Assembly (NCBI GenBank): GCA_934630815.1
Contig: CAKTWI010000006.1
Span: 1-64,000 of the forward strand
DNA: 64,000 nt
Direction: 5' to 3'
Origin: an uncultured Senegalimassilia sp.
GTDB lineage: Bacteria; Actinomycetota; Coriobacteriia; Coriobacteriales; Eggerthellaceae
Part shown: positions 44,215-53,823 of the stretch, piece after piece
Layout: each line of letters begins with the position of its first letter
How positions within the stretch are numbered: the first letter of the stretch is position 1
Made by a program: the position numbers and the translations under genes
Notes under the pieces: model-generated
Told to the model about the DNA's origin: nothing
The model's input: only the letters and a program-made list of their open reading frames with translations
The model's database searches: none

Positions 44215-47040
44215 CTACCTCACCCTATACTTCCCCAACGTCTCCTTCAGCTTCTCCAACTCGATCGGCTTGGACAGGTGGTCGTTCATGCCGGACTCTT
44301 TGGCGCGCGCTACGTCCTCGACGAAGGCGTTGGCGGTCATGGCGATGATGGGCACGTCGGCGGCGTCGGGCTTGTCGCACAGGCGGATGGCGCGCGTGGC
44401 CTCGTAGCCGTTCATCTCGGGCATCATGACGTCCATGAGGATGGCGTCGAACGCGCCGGCGGGCTTGGCCTGGAACAGCTCGAGCGCCTCCTTGCCGTTG
44501 GCGGCGGTGGTGACCAGCGCGCCGTCGTTTTCCAGCAGCGTCTGGGCGATCTCGGTGTTCAGCTCGTTGTCCTCGACCAGCAGGATGCTCATGCCGCAAA
44601 TGTCGCATTCCTCGGCGCCGGGCTCCGCTTCCGCAGCCTTCTCGGGCGTGCGGTTGATCACGAACGGCAGGTCCACGGTGAACGTGGTGCCCTGGCCGAG
44701 CACGCTGGCCACCGAGATGGCGCCGCCCATGTTCTTCACGAGCGCCTTCACGATGGGCATGCCCATGCCCGTGCCCTGGTAGTTGCTGCGCGCGTCGTCG
44801 TTGGCCTGCGCGAACGGCTCGAACAGGTGCTTGAGGAACTCCGGCGACATGCCGATGCCCGTGTCGCTGATGACGAAGCGGTAGACGACCTTGTCCCCGA
44901 CCAGGTCCATCTGCTCGGCCGAGCAGTGCACGGTGCCGCCGGGTTTGTTGTACTTGATGCAGTTCTCCACCAGGTTCAGGAGCACGCGGCGCACGTGCAG
45001 GGGGCTGCCGTACACGTCGGGGTAGGCGAAGGTGTCCGGGCCGCTGGTGGTCAGCGTGACGTCGCGGCTGTTGGCGCGGATCTCCCCCAGCACGAAGATG
45101 TCGCGGCACAGGTCCGTCAGGTTGAACGGTACGTTCTCAAGCACCACGGCGTGGTCCTCGATCTTGCTCATCTCCAGGATGTCGTTGATCAGCGTGAGTA
45201 GGTGGTTGGCCGCCACCTTGGCCTTCGCACGGTTCTCGGCGTTCGCCTCCGCGTCGTCGGGATGCTGCCCGTTGAGCTCCAAAAGCCCCAAGATGCCGTT
45301 GAGCGGTGTACGGATGTCGTGGCTCATGCGGGAAAGGAACGCGGTTTTCGCGGCGCTGGCCTCCTGCGCCCTGCGTTGCGCCTCGCGCGCGCTGTGCAGC
45401 GCCCACGCAAGGATGGCGATCGTGCCCACAAGCAGCGCGCCGATGCCCGTGAAGATGGCCACGCGGTTGTGCTCGACGAACTGGGCGAACTCGGATTGCC
45501 CGTCGGAATAGGAATAATGCGAATACGCGCTTGCCGCGATGTCGTCGGTGGCGCTGACGATGCCCTTGTTCACGATGCTGAGCAGCTGCGCGTCGCCTTG
45601 CCGCATCCAGCAGGCCAGCCCGATGCTTCTGGGAATCTCGGAGGTGACCAGGCTGCCCAGATCGACCTGGTCGCGCAGCGTGTCAAGCCCGGTGACGGTC
45701 ATGATCAGGCACGTTGCCTTGCCCGCCTTGATGGCGTCGATGCACGCATGGGCGTCGGGGTATTGCGTGATGGTGGCATCGGGGTAGCGCGCCTGCAGGT
45801 CGATGTCGTCCAGCAGCGAACGGTCGTGGAATGCGATGTTCTTCAACGCGTCGTCAAGGTTGCCGCCCGTGTAGATGGCCACAAGCGAGGTGGTGGTCAT
45901 GATCGACGACTGGATGAACCCCGCCTGCTCGGCAAGCCAATAGTCCTTGTTGACGGGCATGGCCACATCGATGCCGCCGTCGCGCAGCGCGCGGGTAAGC
46001 TCCTCGTTCGACTCGAACGGCACGGCGTTCACCGTGATGCCGTACCGCTCTTCCAGCGTGCTGACCAGGGCGGAAAGCGAGCCCTCGATCTGCCCGTCCT
46101 GGCCCTTGTTGGAGAACGGCAGCAGGTTGTCAAGGTACCCCACGGTGATGGCGTTGCCGTGGCCGGCAAGCCAGGCGTTCTCGCCGCCTGTCAGCGCCGA
46201 CGAGCCGCTGTTGCGCGTGGAATAGCGGGCCTTCACCTCGTCGTTGTAGCGCGGGTTGGTGCTTCTGAGCATGGTCATGGCCGCGTTGATGTCGTCCATG
46301 AGGTCCTGGCGCGCTTTGGGCACGGCGAAGTAGTAGTTGCTCTCGCCCACGGAGAACACGGGCATGGCGTCGCTTGACGAGGTGGTGTCGTTCATGATGA
46401 CGGCGTCGACTTCACCCGAGGAAAGCGCGTCGAACAGCTCGTTGCCGCTGCTGTAATACCGATAGTCGCAGGTGATGCCCTGGTTCTCGATCCATTGCCG
46501 GCCCACTTCGGTTTGCACGACGCCGGGGTTGGCGCCGATGGTCAGACCGTCGAGCGCGGCGGGATCGCCCGCCGCCAGCGCGTCGTTGGCTGGTTTTGCG
46601 TAGATGTAATAGTGCTCCATGCCCTGAGGGTTCGACGAGAACAGCAGCTTCTCGGCGCGCTCGGAGGTGTAGGAGATGTTGGGCAGCAGGTCGATCTCGC
46701 CGTTCTCCAGCTTCTGGATAAGCTCGGGGAAGGTGCCGGTGACGTACTCGTATTTCCAGCCGGGGGTGTAGTAGGACAGCGTTTGCAGGTACTCGTAGCC
46801 CCAGCCGGACAGGTACTCGCCGGGCGTGCCGGTTTGGAACCCTTGGTTGTTCAGCAGCCAGCCCACGCGCACGGTCTTGACCGCGGGGGATTCGAATTGC
46901 GAAGAGGTGTCAGGGGCCTGCTCCTGGGCGGAAGCCAGGCCAAGCGGCGCCAGCGAGACGCAGGTGGCGGCCAGTACCGCGCTCAGCGCAAGCGCGGCGG
47001 CGCGTCGGCCAACGGCGCGGAGCGTGTACGAGTGTTTCAA
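44215..47040 (-). CDS. hybrid sensor histidine kinase with two periplasmic-binding-type sensor domains
   Basis: This protein has about 941 residues. A signal peptide (RRAAALALSAVLAATCVSLAPLGLASA) is followed by two tandem SBP_bac_3-type solute-binding domains (about 55-270 and 280-500), one transmembrane helix (VAIFTGIGALLVGTIAILAWAL), HisKA with FLSRMSHDIRTPLNG (His about 573), an HATPase_c domain and a C-terminal receiver (AILMDVMMPEMNG, Asp near 870). No output domain or partner regulator is adjacent. TTG 47040 is chosen for the GGGGGAG six bases upstream. A longer frame to 47148 has no such site. It lies upstream of the cytochrome/flavoprotein pair on the same strand and may sense a related substrate. 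Confidence 0.9.
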   Translation of the reverse strand: MKHSYTLRAVGRRAAALALSAVLAATCVSLAPLGLASAQEQAPDTSSQFESPAVKTVRVGWLLNNQGFQTGTPGEYLSGWGYEYLQTLSYYTPGWKYEYVTGTFPELIQKLENGEIDLLPNISYTSERAEKLLFSSNPQGMEHYYIYAKPANDALAAGDPAALDGLTIGANPGVVQTEVGRQWIENQGITCDYRYYSSGNELFDALSSGEVDAVIMNDTTSSSDAMPVFSVGESNYYFAVPKARQDLMDDINAAMTMLRSTNPRYNDEVKARYSTRNSGSSALTGGENAWLAGHGNAITVGYLDNLLPFSNKGQDGQIEGSLSALVSTLEERYGITVNAVPFESNEELTRALRDGGIDVAMPVNKDYWLAEQAGFIQSSIMTTTSLVAIYTGGNLDDALKNIAFHDRSLLDDIDLQARYPDATITQYPDAHACIDAIKAGKATCLIMTVTGLDTLRDQVDLGSLVTSEIPRSIGLACWMRQGDAQLLSIVNKGIVSATDDIAASAYSHYSYSDGQSEFAQFVEHNRVAIFTGIGALLVGTIAILAWALHSAREAQRRAQEASAAKTAFLSRMSHDIRTPLNGILGLLELNGQHPDDAEANAENRAKAKVAANHLLTLINDILEMSKIEDHAVVLENVPFNLTDLCRDIFVLGEIRANSRDVTLTTSGPDTFAYPDVYGSPLHVRRVLLNLVENCIKYNKPGGTVHCSAEQMDLVGDKVVYRFVISDTGIGMSPEFLKHLFEPFAQANDDARSNYQGTGMGMPIVKALVKNMGGAISVASVLGQGTTFTVDLPFVINRTPEKAAEAEPGAEECDICGMSILLVEDNELNTEIAQTLLENDGALVTTAANGKEALELFQAKPAGAFDAILMDVMMPEMNGYEATRAIRLCDKPDAADVPIIAMTANAFVEDVARAKESGMNDHLSKPIELEKLKETLGKYRVR

Positions 47041-47084
47041 GACGGTCTCCCCCAAATGATAAGCATAGAAGCAATGCACATGCG

Positions 47085-47093
47085 ATTCTAGCA
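47085..47093 (-). promoter_or_regulatory. extended -10 promoter of the sensor kinase gene
   Basis: On the minus strand TGC followed by TAGAAT (complement of 47085-47090) gives an extended -10 about 45 bp before the TTG start. No clear -35 box. Confidence 0.5.
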
Positions 47094-47386
47094 GATGAAC
47101 GGGCGAACGCGAGGGGAGCGGCCCCAGCAAAGGCCGCGCAAATAGCAAGCCACATGCCGGGGCCTCCCCAAGCGGGCTGCGGGCGAACGCGCGCCCACAC
47201 CATCAGGCGAAACGCGAAGAACGTCGGCGGGGGATAAGCGAAAGCGCAGTCAGTGAGCAGCTCCCGGGGGCGTCCTGCGCCCGCTGTGGAACGGCACTCA
47301 CAAAGACCCACATAAAACCGCGCTTATTGCAGAAACCTGCGCTCTCGGAACATCGCATGCGAAGATGTAGGGGGCATAACAACAAT

Positions 47387-47418
47387 TTTACAACACGTTA
47401 TTTATTCTCGTGTATTAT
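47387..47418 (+). promoter_or_regulatory. AT-rich promoter region of the polysaccharide locus
   Basis: TTTACA (47387-47392) and TATTAT (47413-47418) are 20 bp apart, a long spacing. ACACG (47393-47397) and CGTGT (47409-47413) form a small dyad between them. A start near 47425 would give the NusG-like gene an untranslated leader of about 290 nt. I see no gene in 47041-47712; its open frames lack ribosome binding sites. Confidence 0.4.
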
Positions 47419-47712
47419 TGCGAGATGGAAAACAAGCCAATGGACCGTTTTCCGCACCATGTCGGGGCCACCGCATCGCAAAAGATGTCGTGCCACCGAC
47501 ATTGCGGCGAAACCTCATCAGCACGTTTTCCGAAGGCCGGCACGCCTTGTGCGCGGCGGCCTGCACCATACCAGGGTGTCCTGAACAGCATCGCGTTTGA
47601 TGTTCGTTGGCGCCAGGGGAATGAATGCGTTTTCCAACAGCCACCTGCCGCACCATGGCGGGCTGGCGCAGCCATCCCAAAATTCAGGAAGCCAAGCGGA
47701 AAGGGGCGGCCC

Positions 47713-48249
47713 GTGTGGTACGTCGTGCAAGTTGAGACCGGCCGCGAGAAGACGGCATGCGACGACATCAAGCAGGCAGCCGACGACGTGCTGGACGAAT
47801 GCTTCGTCCCGCAGTACCTGACCGGTAAAAGGCGACCCGATGGCACCTGGATACCTTCGAAGGAGCGCTTGTTCCCCGGCTACCTGATTTGCGTGACGTC
47901 GCAGGTAGACGAGCTGGCCGACAAGCTGCGCCGCGTGAGAAGCCTCACCAAGATCCTGGGAAACGACAACGCATTCATCCCCCTGACCGAAGACGAACAA
48001 GCATGGGTGCAAAAGGTCACCCAAAAAGACCAGCGAACTGTCGGAGAATCCGTGGGCTACATGGAAGACGGCAAGCTGGTGATCGTGGAGGGCCCGCTTA
48101 AGGGCAGGGAAGACTGGGTGCGCAAGGTGAACCATCGCAAACGCCTAGCGTATCTGGAAATGCCGATGGGCGGCCGCACCGTGCGAGCCCAAGCAGGCCT
48201 GCAAATAGTAAGCAAAGCCCAAGGCAAGCTTTTGGATAGGGAAAAGTGA
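47713..48249 (+). CDS. NusG-family specialised antiterminator (LoaP/RfaH-like)
   Basis: This 178-residue protein has the NusG NGN domain (VWYVVQVETGREKTACDDIK... LFPGYLICVT) and a C-terminal KOW domain (DGKLVIVEGPLKGREDWVRKV). Specialised NusG paralogues (LoaP, RfaH, UpxY) often head polysaccharide loci and suppress termination within them. That fits its place just before a 16-kb surface-glycan cluster. GTG 47713 follows GGAAAGGGG at six bases. A longer upstream frame from 47410 would add about 100 non-homologous residues. Housekeeping NusG is expected elsewhere beside secE, which is not seen here. Confidence 0.9.
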   Translation: MWYVVQVETGREKTACDDIKQAADDVLDECFVPQYLTGKRRPDGTWIPSKERLFPGYLICVTSQVDELADKLRRVRSLTKILGNDNAFIPLTEDEQAWVQKVTQKDQRTVGESVGYMEDGKLVIVEGPLKGREDWVRKVNHRKRLAYLEMPMGGRTVRAQAGLQIVSKAQGKLLDREK

Positions 48250-48299
48250 ACGACAGCAGCGTGAAAAGGGAATTCGGAACAACGATGCAAATGCTGAAG

Positions 48300-48331
48300 A
48301 CGGGCGCAACGGCGTCGTTGGAGGCGCCCGT
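48300..48331 (+). promoter_or_regulatory. candidate antiterminator-recruiting hairpin
   Basis: ACGGGCGC (48300-48307) pairs with GCGCCCGT (48324-48331), with an inner AACG/CGTT stem and a GCGT loop plus a GGAG bulge. It lies between the LoaP-like gene and the first glycan gene, where LoaP-type systems carry an RNA recognition hairpin. There is no U-tract, so it is not a normal terminator. Confidence 0.4.
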
Positions 48332-48352
48332 AGACGGGGTGGCGCATTCGTA

Positions 48353-49195
48353 ATGACCGGGGAAGCTACAGCTGCAAAGGAATCGACGGGGGGACGCAGG
48401 GAACAATGCAAAATCGTGGCCATGCCGGAAACCTCGCCGGACAGCAAAACCTCGACCAGCCACAAGACCGTGCGTAGCGGCGCCATCTACGATTTCGACA
48501 TGCAAGAGCGTCGTCGTGAAAGCCTTGAGCGCGCCGAGAGGCTGAAGGCGGAACTGGGGGACGAACCCATAACGGGGACCGATGACCGGATCGCCTACCG
48601 CTTCGTGAAGCGCGTCTTCGACTTCGCGTTCAGCGCGGCGGTTCTAATACTGCTGAGCTGGCTGTTCGTCATCATCGCCATCTTGGTGAAGGTCGACGAC
48701 CCCAAGGGCCCCGTGTTCTTCAAGCAGACGCGCGTGGGCAAAAACGGCCGCGAGTTCGAGATGCTGAAGTTCCGCAGCATGTGCGTGGACGCCGAGGAGA
48801 AACTGGCAGACCTCAAAGAACTCAACGAGAAGACCGGCCCGGTGTTCAAGATCGCCGAAGACCCGCGCATCACGCGAGTTGGCAAGGTGCTGCGCAAGCT
48901 GAGCCTTGACGAGCTGCCGCAGTTCATCAACGTGCTCCGCTCGGACATGAGCGTCGTGGGCCCGCGCCCCGCGCTGCCGAACGAGGTAGCAACCTACAAC
49001 GACTACCAGCGCCAAAGGCTGCTGGTGAAGCCGGGCATGACCTGCTACTGGCAAACCCGTCGCAACCGCGACTCCATAACCTTCGACGAGTGGGTCGATT
49101 TGGACCTGCTCTACATCAAGAAATGCTCCGCCTGGAGCGATTTTAAGTTGATTGTTCAGACTGTTGGCGTGGTACTGACCGCGCAAGGGAGCTGA
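48353..49195 (+). CDS. undecaprenyl-phosphate sugar phosphotransferase (polyprenyl PGT)
   Basis: This encodes about 280 residues with a bacterial sugar-transferase domain and one hydrophobic reentrant segment (FDFAFSAAVLILLSWLFVIIAILV). Motifs include GPVFFKQTRVGKNGREF, MLKFRSMC, DELPQFINVLRSDMSVVGPRPAL and KPGMTCYWQTRRN. It is the monotopic class that transfers a sugar phosphate to undecaprenyl phosphate and so starts repeat-unit synthesis. The N-terminal 75 residues are charged and unlike the usual multi-span WbaP domain. The start is uncertain: ATG 48353 has no good ribosome binding site and ATG 48422 is an alternative. Confidence 0.88.
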   Translation: MTGEATAAKESTGGRREQCKIVAMPETSPDSKTSTSHKTVRSGAIYDFDMQERRRESLERAERLKAELGDEPITGTDDRIAYRFVKRVFDFAFSAAVLILLSWLFVIIAILVKVDDPKGPVFFKQTRVGKNGREFEMLKFRSMCVDAEEKLADLKELNEKTGPVFKIAEDPRITRVGKVLRKLSLDELPQFINVLRSDMSVVGPRPALPNEVATYNDYQRQRLLVKPGMTCYWQTRRNRDSITFDEWVDLDLLYIKKCSAWSDFKLIVQTVGVVLTAQGS

Positions 49196-49199
49196 TTGC

Positions 49200-50366
49200 G
49201 TGCAGCACGTGTTTATCGTTGGATCGAAAGGAATACCTGCTAATTATGGTGGGTACGAGACGTTTGTAGAGAAACTCACTGAAAACCAGGTTTCTCCCTA
49301 TATTAAGTACCACGTTGCGTGTGCCGTAGACTCTCCCGAAGAAGTAGGCGAGTTTGAACATAATGGAGCGCATTGTTTTAACGTGCTGCGCAGGCCTGTG
49401 GGTGCGGCGAAAGCTATCTTCTATGATATTGATGCGCTGAAGTGGTGTATCGCCTATATCGAGAAGAATCACGTCGAACATCCCATCGTGTACGTGCTGG
49501 CGTGTCGCATCGGGCCTTTCTTCGGCAAGTACGTCAAGAAAATCCATGTCTTAGGTGGCGAGGTCTTCGTGAATCCCGATGGCCACGAGTGGAAGCGTGC
49601 CAAGTGGAGCGCGCCGGTTCGCAAATACTGGAAGGTCTCGGAGCGGGGTATGGTTAAACACGCTGACCTTATGGTGTGCGACTCCAAGAACATCGAGAAG
49701 TACATCCAGAGCGAGTATATGGACCTGAAGCCCAAGACGACGTTCATTGCTTATGGTGCTGACATCAAGCGCTCCTCGCTTGTCGACAACGACCCCAAGT
49801 TCACGGGTTGGCTTGCTGAGAAGGGCCTCGAACCCTTCGGCTACTACCTAGTAGTGGGGCGCTTCGTTCCCGAGAACAACTACGAGACTATGATTCGCGA
49901 GTTCATGGCGTCTGGCTCTAAGCGGGATTTTGCGCTCGTTACTGGTGTTGATGACGCGTTCCTGGCCGATCTTGAGCAGAAGACGCATTTTAAGGGTGAC
50001 TCGCGTATCAAGTTTGTTGGGACGGTCTACGACCAGGAGTTATTGAAGAAGATTCGCGAGCAGGCATATGGGTATTTTCATGGCCACGAAGTGGGCGGTA
50101 CCAATCCGAGCCTTCTTGAAGCGCTGGCATCTACTCGTTTGAATCTGCTCTTGGATGTGGGCTTTAATCGCGAGGTTGCAGAGAACTCCTCGCTGTATTG
50201 GACAAAAGAGAGTGGTGATCTCGCTTCACTTATTGAGCATGCTGATGTTATGGGCGAGAACGAAATCGATGTCTTGGACGAGGCTTCCGCAAGTGTTATT
50301 CGCGATCGCTATTCATGGCGATATATAACCGACACATATGAGGACCTGTTCCTCGGAAAGAAATAG
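49200..50366 (+). CDS. DUF1972-type glycosyltransferase (putative rhamnosyltransferase)
   Basis: This 388-residue GT-B enzyme has the N-terminal DUF1972 start (HVFIVGSKGIPANYGGYETFVEKL), typical of rhamnosyltransferases acting early in capsule repeat units. A GT4-like C-terminal domain follows (GHEVGGTNPSLLEALASTRLNLLLDVGFNREVA). With a dTDP-rhamnose pathway directly downstream, a rhamnosyl donor is likely, but this is inference. GTG 49200 lies 5 bp after the phosphotransferase stop, with GGAG just before. Base composition is lower in GC than the housekeeping genes to the left. Confidence 0.85.
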   Translation: MQHVFIVGSKGIPANYGGYETFVEKLTENQVSPYIKYHVACAVDSPEEVGEFEHNGAHCFNVLRRPVGAAKAIFYDIDALKWCIAYIEKNHVEHPIVYVLACRIGPFFGKYVKKIHVLGGEVFVNPDGHEWKRAKWSAPVRKYWKVSERGMVKHADLMVCDSKNIEKYIQSEYMDLKPKTTFIAYGADIKRSSLVDNDPKFTGWLAEKGLEPFGYYLVVGRFVPENNYETMIREFMASGSKRDFALVTGVDDAFLADLEQKTHFKGDSRIKFVGTVYDQELLKKIREQAYGYFHGHEVGGTNPSLLEALASTRLNLLLDVGFNREVAENSSLYWTKESGDLASLIEHADVMGENEIDVLDEASASVIRDRYSWRYITDTYEDLFLGKK

Positions 50367-50372
50367 GCAAAT

Positions 50373-51269
50373 ATGAAGGGAATTATCCTTGCGGGTGGTA
50401 GCGGAACGCGTCTATATCCGCTAACGTCCGTTACGAGCAAGCAATTGCTGCCCGTTTACGATAAGCCGATGATTTACTATCCGCTGAGCACTCTGATGCT
50501 GGCAGGCATTCGCGAAATCTTAATTATTTCCACTCCAACCGACTTGCCGAACTTTGAGCGCCTCCTGGGTGACGGTAGTCAATTCGGCGTAAAACTGTCT
50601 TATGCCGTACAGCCTTCTCCTGATGGCCTCGCGCAGGCGTTCATCATCGGCGAGGACTTCATCGCTGGCGAGCCCTGCGCGCTCGTGCTGGGCGATAACA
50701 TCTTTTACGGCAACGGTCTTAGTCGCCACCTGCGCTGCGCGGTCGAGAAAGCGGAGACCGAGGGTGGTGCAACCGTATTCGGCTACCATGTGGACGACCC
50801 GGAGCGTTTCGGCGTGGTTGAGTTCGATAATGACTTTAACGCTGTGTCCATCGAGGAGAAGCCCGAGCATCCGAAGAGCTCTTATGCTGTGACGGGGCTC
50901 TATTTTTACGACTCACGTGTGTGTGAGATGGCAAGGCAAGTGAAGCCTTCCGCTCGCGGCGAGCTAGAAATCACGACTCTCAACCAGATGTACTTAAAAG
51001 ACGGCGCTCTTAGTGTCGTCACCTTGGGGCGCGGCTATGCGTGGCTCGACACCGGCACAATGGAGAGCCTCTACGAGGCAGGTGAGTTCGTGCGCTCGGT
51101 TGAACGTGCTCAGGATCTGCCCGTGTCGGTTCCGGAGGAAATCGCTTATGAGAACGGCTGGATTGACAAAGGTACCTTGGCAGCCGCTGCGGAGCGCTAC
51201 GGCAAGAGCGTCTATGGCCAGCATCTCAAGGCAGTAGCTTTGGGCCTCGTTTCTTCTAAGGAGGACTAG
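50373..51269 (+). CDS. rfbA: glucose-1-phosphate thymidylyltransferase
   Basis: This encodes 298 residues and makes dTDP-glucose from glucose-1-phosphate and dTTP, the first step to dTDP-rhamnose. [69 protein letters not shown] and [12 protein letters not shown] are diagnostic. The gene follows the glycosyltransferase by 6 bp and precedes rfbB by 3 bp. Its GC is lower than that of rfbB and the fused rfbCD, so the composition boundary falls between rfbA and rfbB. Confidence 0.97.
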   Translation: MKGIILAGGSGTRLYPLTSVTSKQLLPVYDKPMIYYPLSTLMLAGIREILIISTPTDLPNFERLLGDGSQFGVKLSYAVQPSPDGLAQAFIIGEDFIAGEPCALVLGDNIFYGNGLSRHLRCAVEKAETEGGATVFGYHVDDPERFGVVEFDNDFNAVSIEEKPEHPKSSYAVTGLYFYDSRVCEMARQVKPSARGELEITTLNQMYLKDGALSVVTLGRGYAWLDTGTMESLYEAGEFVRSVERAQDLPVSVPEEIAYENGWIDKGTLAAAAERYGKSVYGQHLKAVALGLVSSKED

Positions 51270-52292
<1,023 letters not shown>

Positions 52293-52302
52293 GGGGGGCG
52301 GC

Positions 52303-53823
52303 ATGGCTGAGATCGAATTCGAGAAGGGGCTCAGGGCCGAGCGCACCAACATCCCCGGGATGCTGGTGTTCGACCTGCCCGTCCACGGCGACTCCCGCGG
52401 CTGGTTCAAGGAGAACTGGCAGCGCGCCAAGCAGACGGGCCTGGGCCTGCCCGACCTGGGGCCCGTGCAGAACAACATATCCTTCAATGCGGAGCGGGGC
52501 GTGACCCGCGGCATCCACGCCGAGCCCTGGGACAAGTATATCTCCGTGGCCACGGGCAGCGTGTTCGGCGCGTGGGTGGACCTGCGGCCGGGTAGGAGCT
52601 TCGGCGAGGTCTACACGTGCGTCATCGACCCCTCCAAGGCCATTTACGTGCCCCGCGGCGTCGGCAACTCCTTCCAGGCGCTCGAGGACGGCACGGCCTA
52701 CACCTACCTGGTGAACGCCCACTGGTCGGCCGAGTTGAAAAAGACCTACACCTTCGTCAACCTCGCCGACCCCGGGCTGGGCATCGACTGGCCCATCCCG
52801 CTCGACGAGTGCGAGCTCTCCGAGGCAGATAAGAACCACCCCATGCTCAAGGACGCGATTCCCATGGCCCCGCGCCGCACGCTCGTCACCGGCGCCAACG
52901 GCCAGCTCGGGCGCGCGGTGCGCAAGCTCGCCGAGGAGCGGGGGATCGCCGATTCCTTCGACTTCGGCGACCGCGACGAGTTCGACTTCTCCGACCCCGC
53001 CGACTACTCCAAGGTCGACTGGACGCTCTACGGCGCCGTTATCAACTGCGGCGCCTACACCGCCGTCGACGCCGCCGAGACCCCCGAGGGCCGCAAGGCC
53101 GCCTGGGCCGCCAACGCCCAGGGCCCGGCGCTGCTGGCCAAGGCGTGCGCCGAGCACGGCATCGCGCTCGTGCACGTCTCGAGCGACTACGTGTTCGACG
53201 GCACGAAAGAGGAGCACGACGAGGATGAGCCCTTCAGCCCGCTTGGCGTCTACGGGCAGACCAAGGCCGCCGGCGACATCGCCGTGGCGAACTGCCCGAG
53301 GCACTACATCGTGCGCTCGAGCTGGGTCATAGGCGAGGGCAAGAACTTCGTGCGCACCATGGCGGCGCTCTCCGACCGCTGCGCCGACCCCGATGACGCC
53401 CTCGATCAGGTGACGGTGGTGGATGACCAGTTCGGCCGCCTGACCTTCACCCGCGACATGGCCGAGGGCATATTCTGGCTTTTGGGTTACCGCGACGATG
53501 ACAAAGAGCCGAGCAGCCCGTGCGAGCACGGCACCTATAACCTGACCGGTTCAGGTCGCGTCGCGTCCTGGGCCGACATCGCTGCGAAGGTGTTCGAGCT
53601 GCGTAACGGCAACGGCGTTGCCGTTACCCCTGTGAGCACGGCCGAGTATTATGCCGGTGCAAAGGGGCCTGTTTCTCCTAGGCCTGTGTATTCGGCGCTG
53701 GATGTTACGAAGATTGGTGCTGCAGGATTCGCGACGTGCGATTGGGAAGAGGGGCTGGCTGATTACGTTAAATTGATTGCTAATCTATGTGCATCATTGA
53801 CAAAAGGAAAAGTGAACGCATGA
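52303..53823 (+). CDS. rfbCD: fused dTDP-4-dehydrorhamnose 3,5-epimerase and reductase
   Basis: This 506-residue protein joins two enzymes of dTDP-L-rhamnose synthesis. Residues 1-180 are RfbC (HGDSRGWFKENWQ, GVTRGIHAEPWDKYISV, YVPRGVGNSFQAL). From about residue 190 it is RfbD (TLVTGANGQLGRAVRKL, INCGAYTAVDAAE, VSSDYVFDG, YGQTKAAGD). With rfbA and rfbB the pathway is complete. The fusion is common in Bifidobacteria and Coriobacteriia. The epimerase half has HAEP where the usual motif is GIHxQ, so its catalytic details deserve alignment. The last 70 codons fall to much lower GC, marking a junction near 53550. It overlaps the next gene by 4 nt. Confidence 0.94.
   Translation: MAEIEFEKGLRAERTNIPGMLVFDLPVHGDSRGWFKENWQRAKQTGLGLPDLGPVQNNISFNAERGVTRGIHAEPWDKYISVATGSVFGAWVDLRPGRSFGEVYTCVIDPSKAIYVPRGVGNSFQALEDGTAYTYLVNAHWSAELKKTYTFVNLADPGLGIDWPIPLDECELSEADKNHPMLKDAIPMAPRRTLVTGANGQLGRAVRKLAEERGIADSFDFGDRDEFDFSDPADYSKVDWTLYGAVINCGAYTAVDAAETPEGRKAAWAANAQGPALLAKACAEHGIALVHVSSDYVFDGTKEEHDEDEPFSPLGVYGQTKAAGDIAVANCPRHYIVRSSWVIGEGKNFVRTMAALSDRCADPDDALDQVTVVDDQFGRLTFTRDMAEGIFWLLGYRDDDKEPSSPCEHGTYNLTGSGRVASWADIAAKVFELRNGNGVAVTPVSTAEYYAGAKGPVSPRPVYSALDVTKIGAAGFATCDWEEGLADYVKLIANLCASLTKGKVNA

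Noticed and set aside
47410..47712. N-terminal extension of the NusG-like protein
   Set aside because: The frame is open, but the residues have no NusG character and the GTG at 47713 has a well-placed ribosome binding site and matches the family start.
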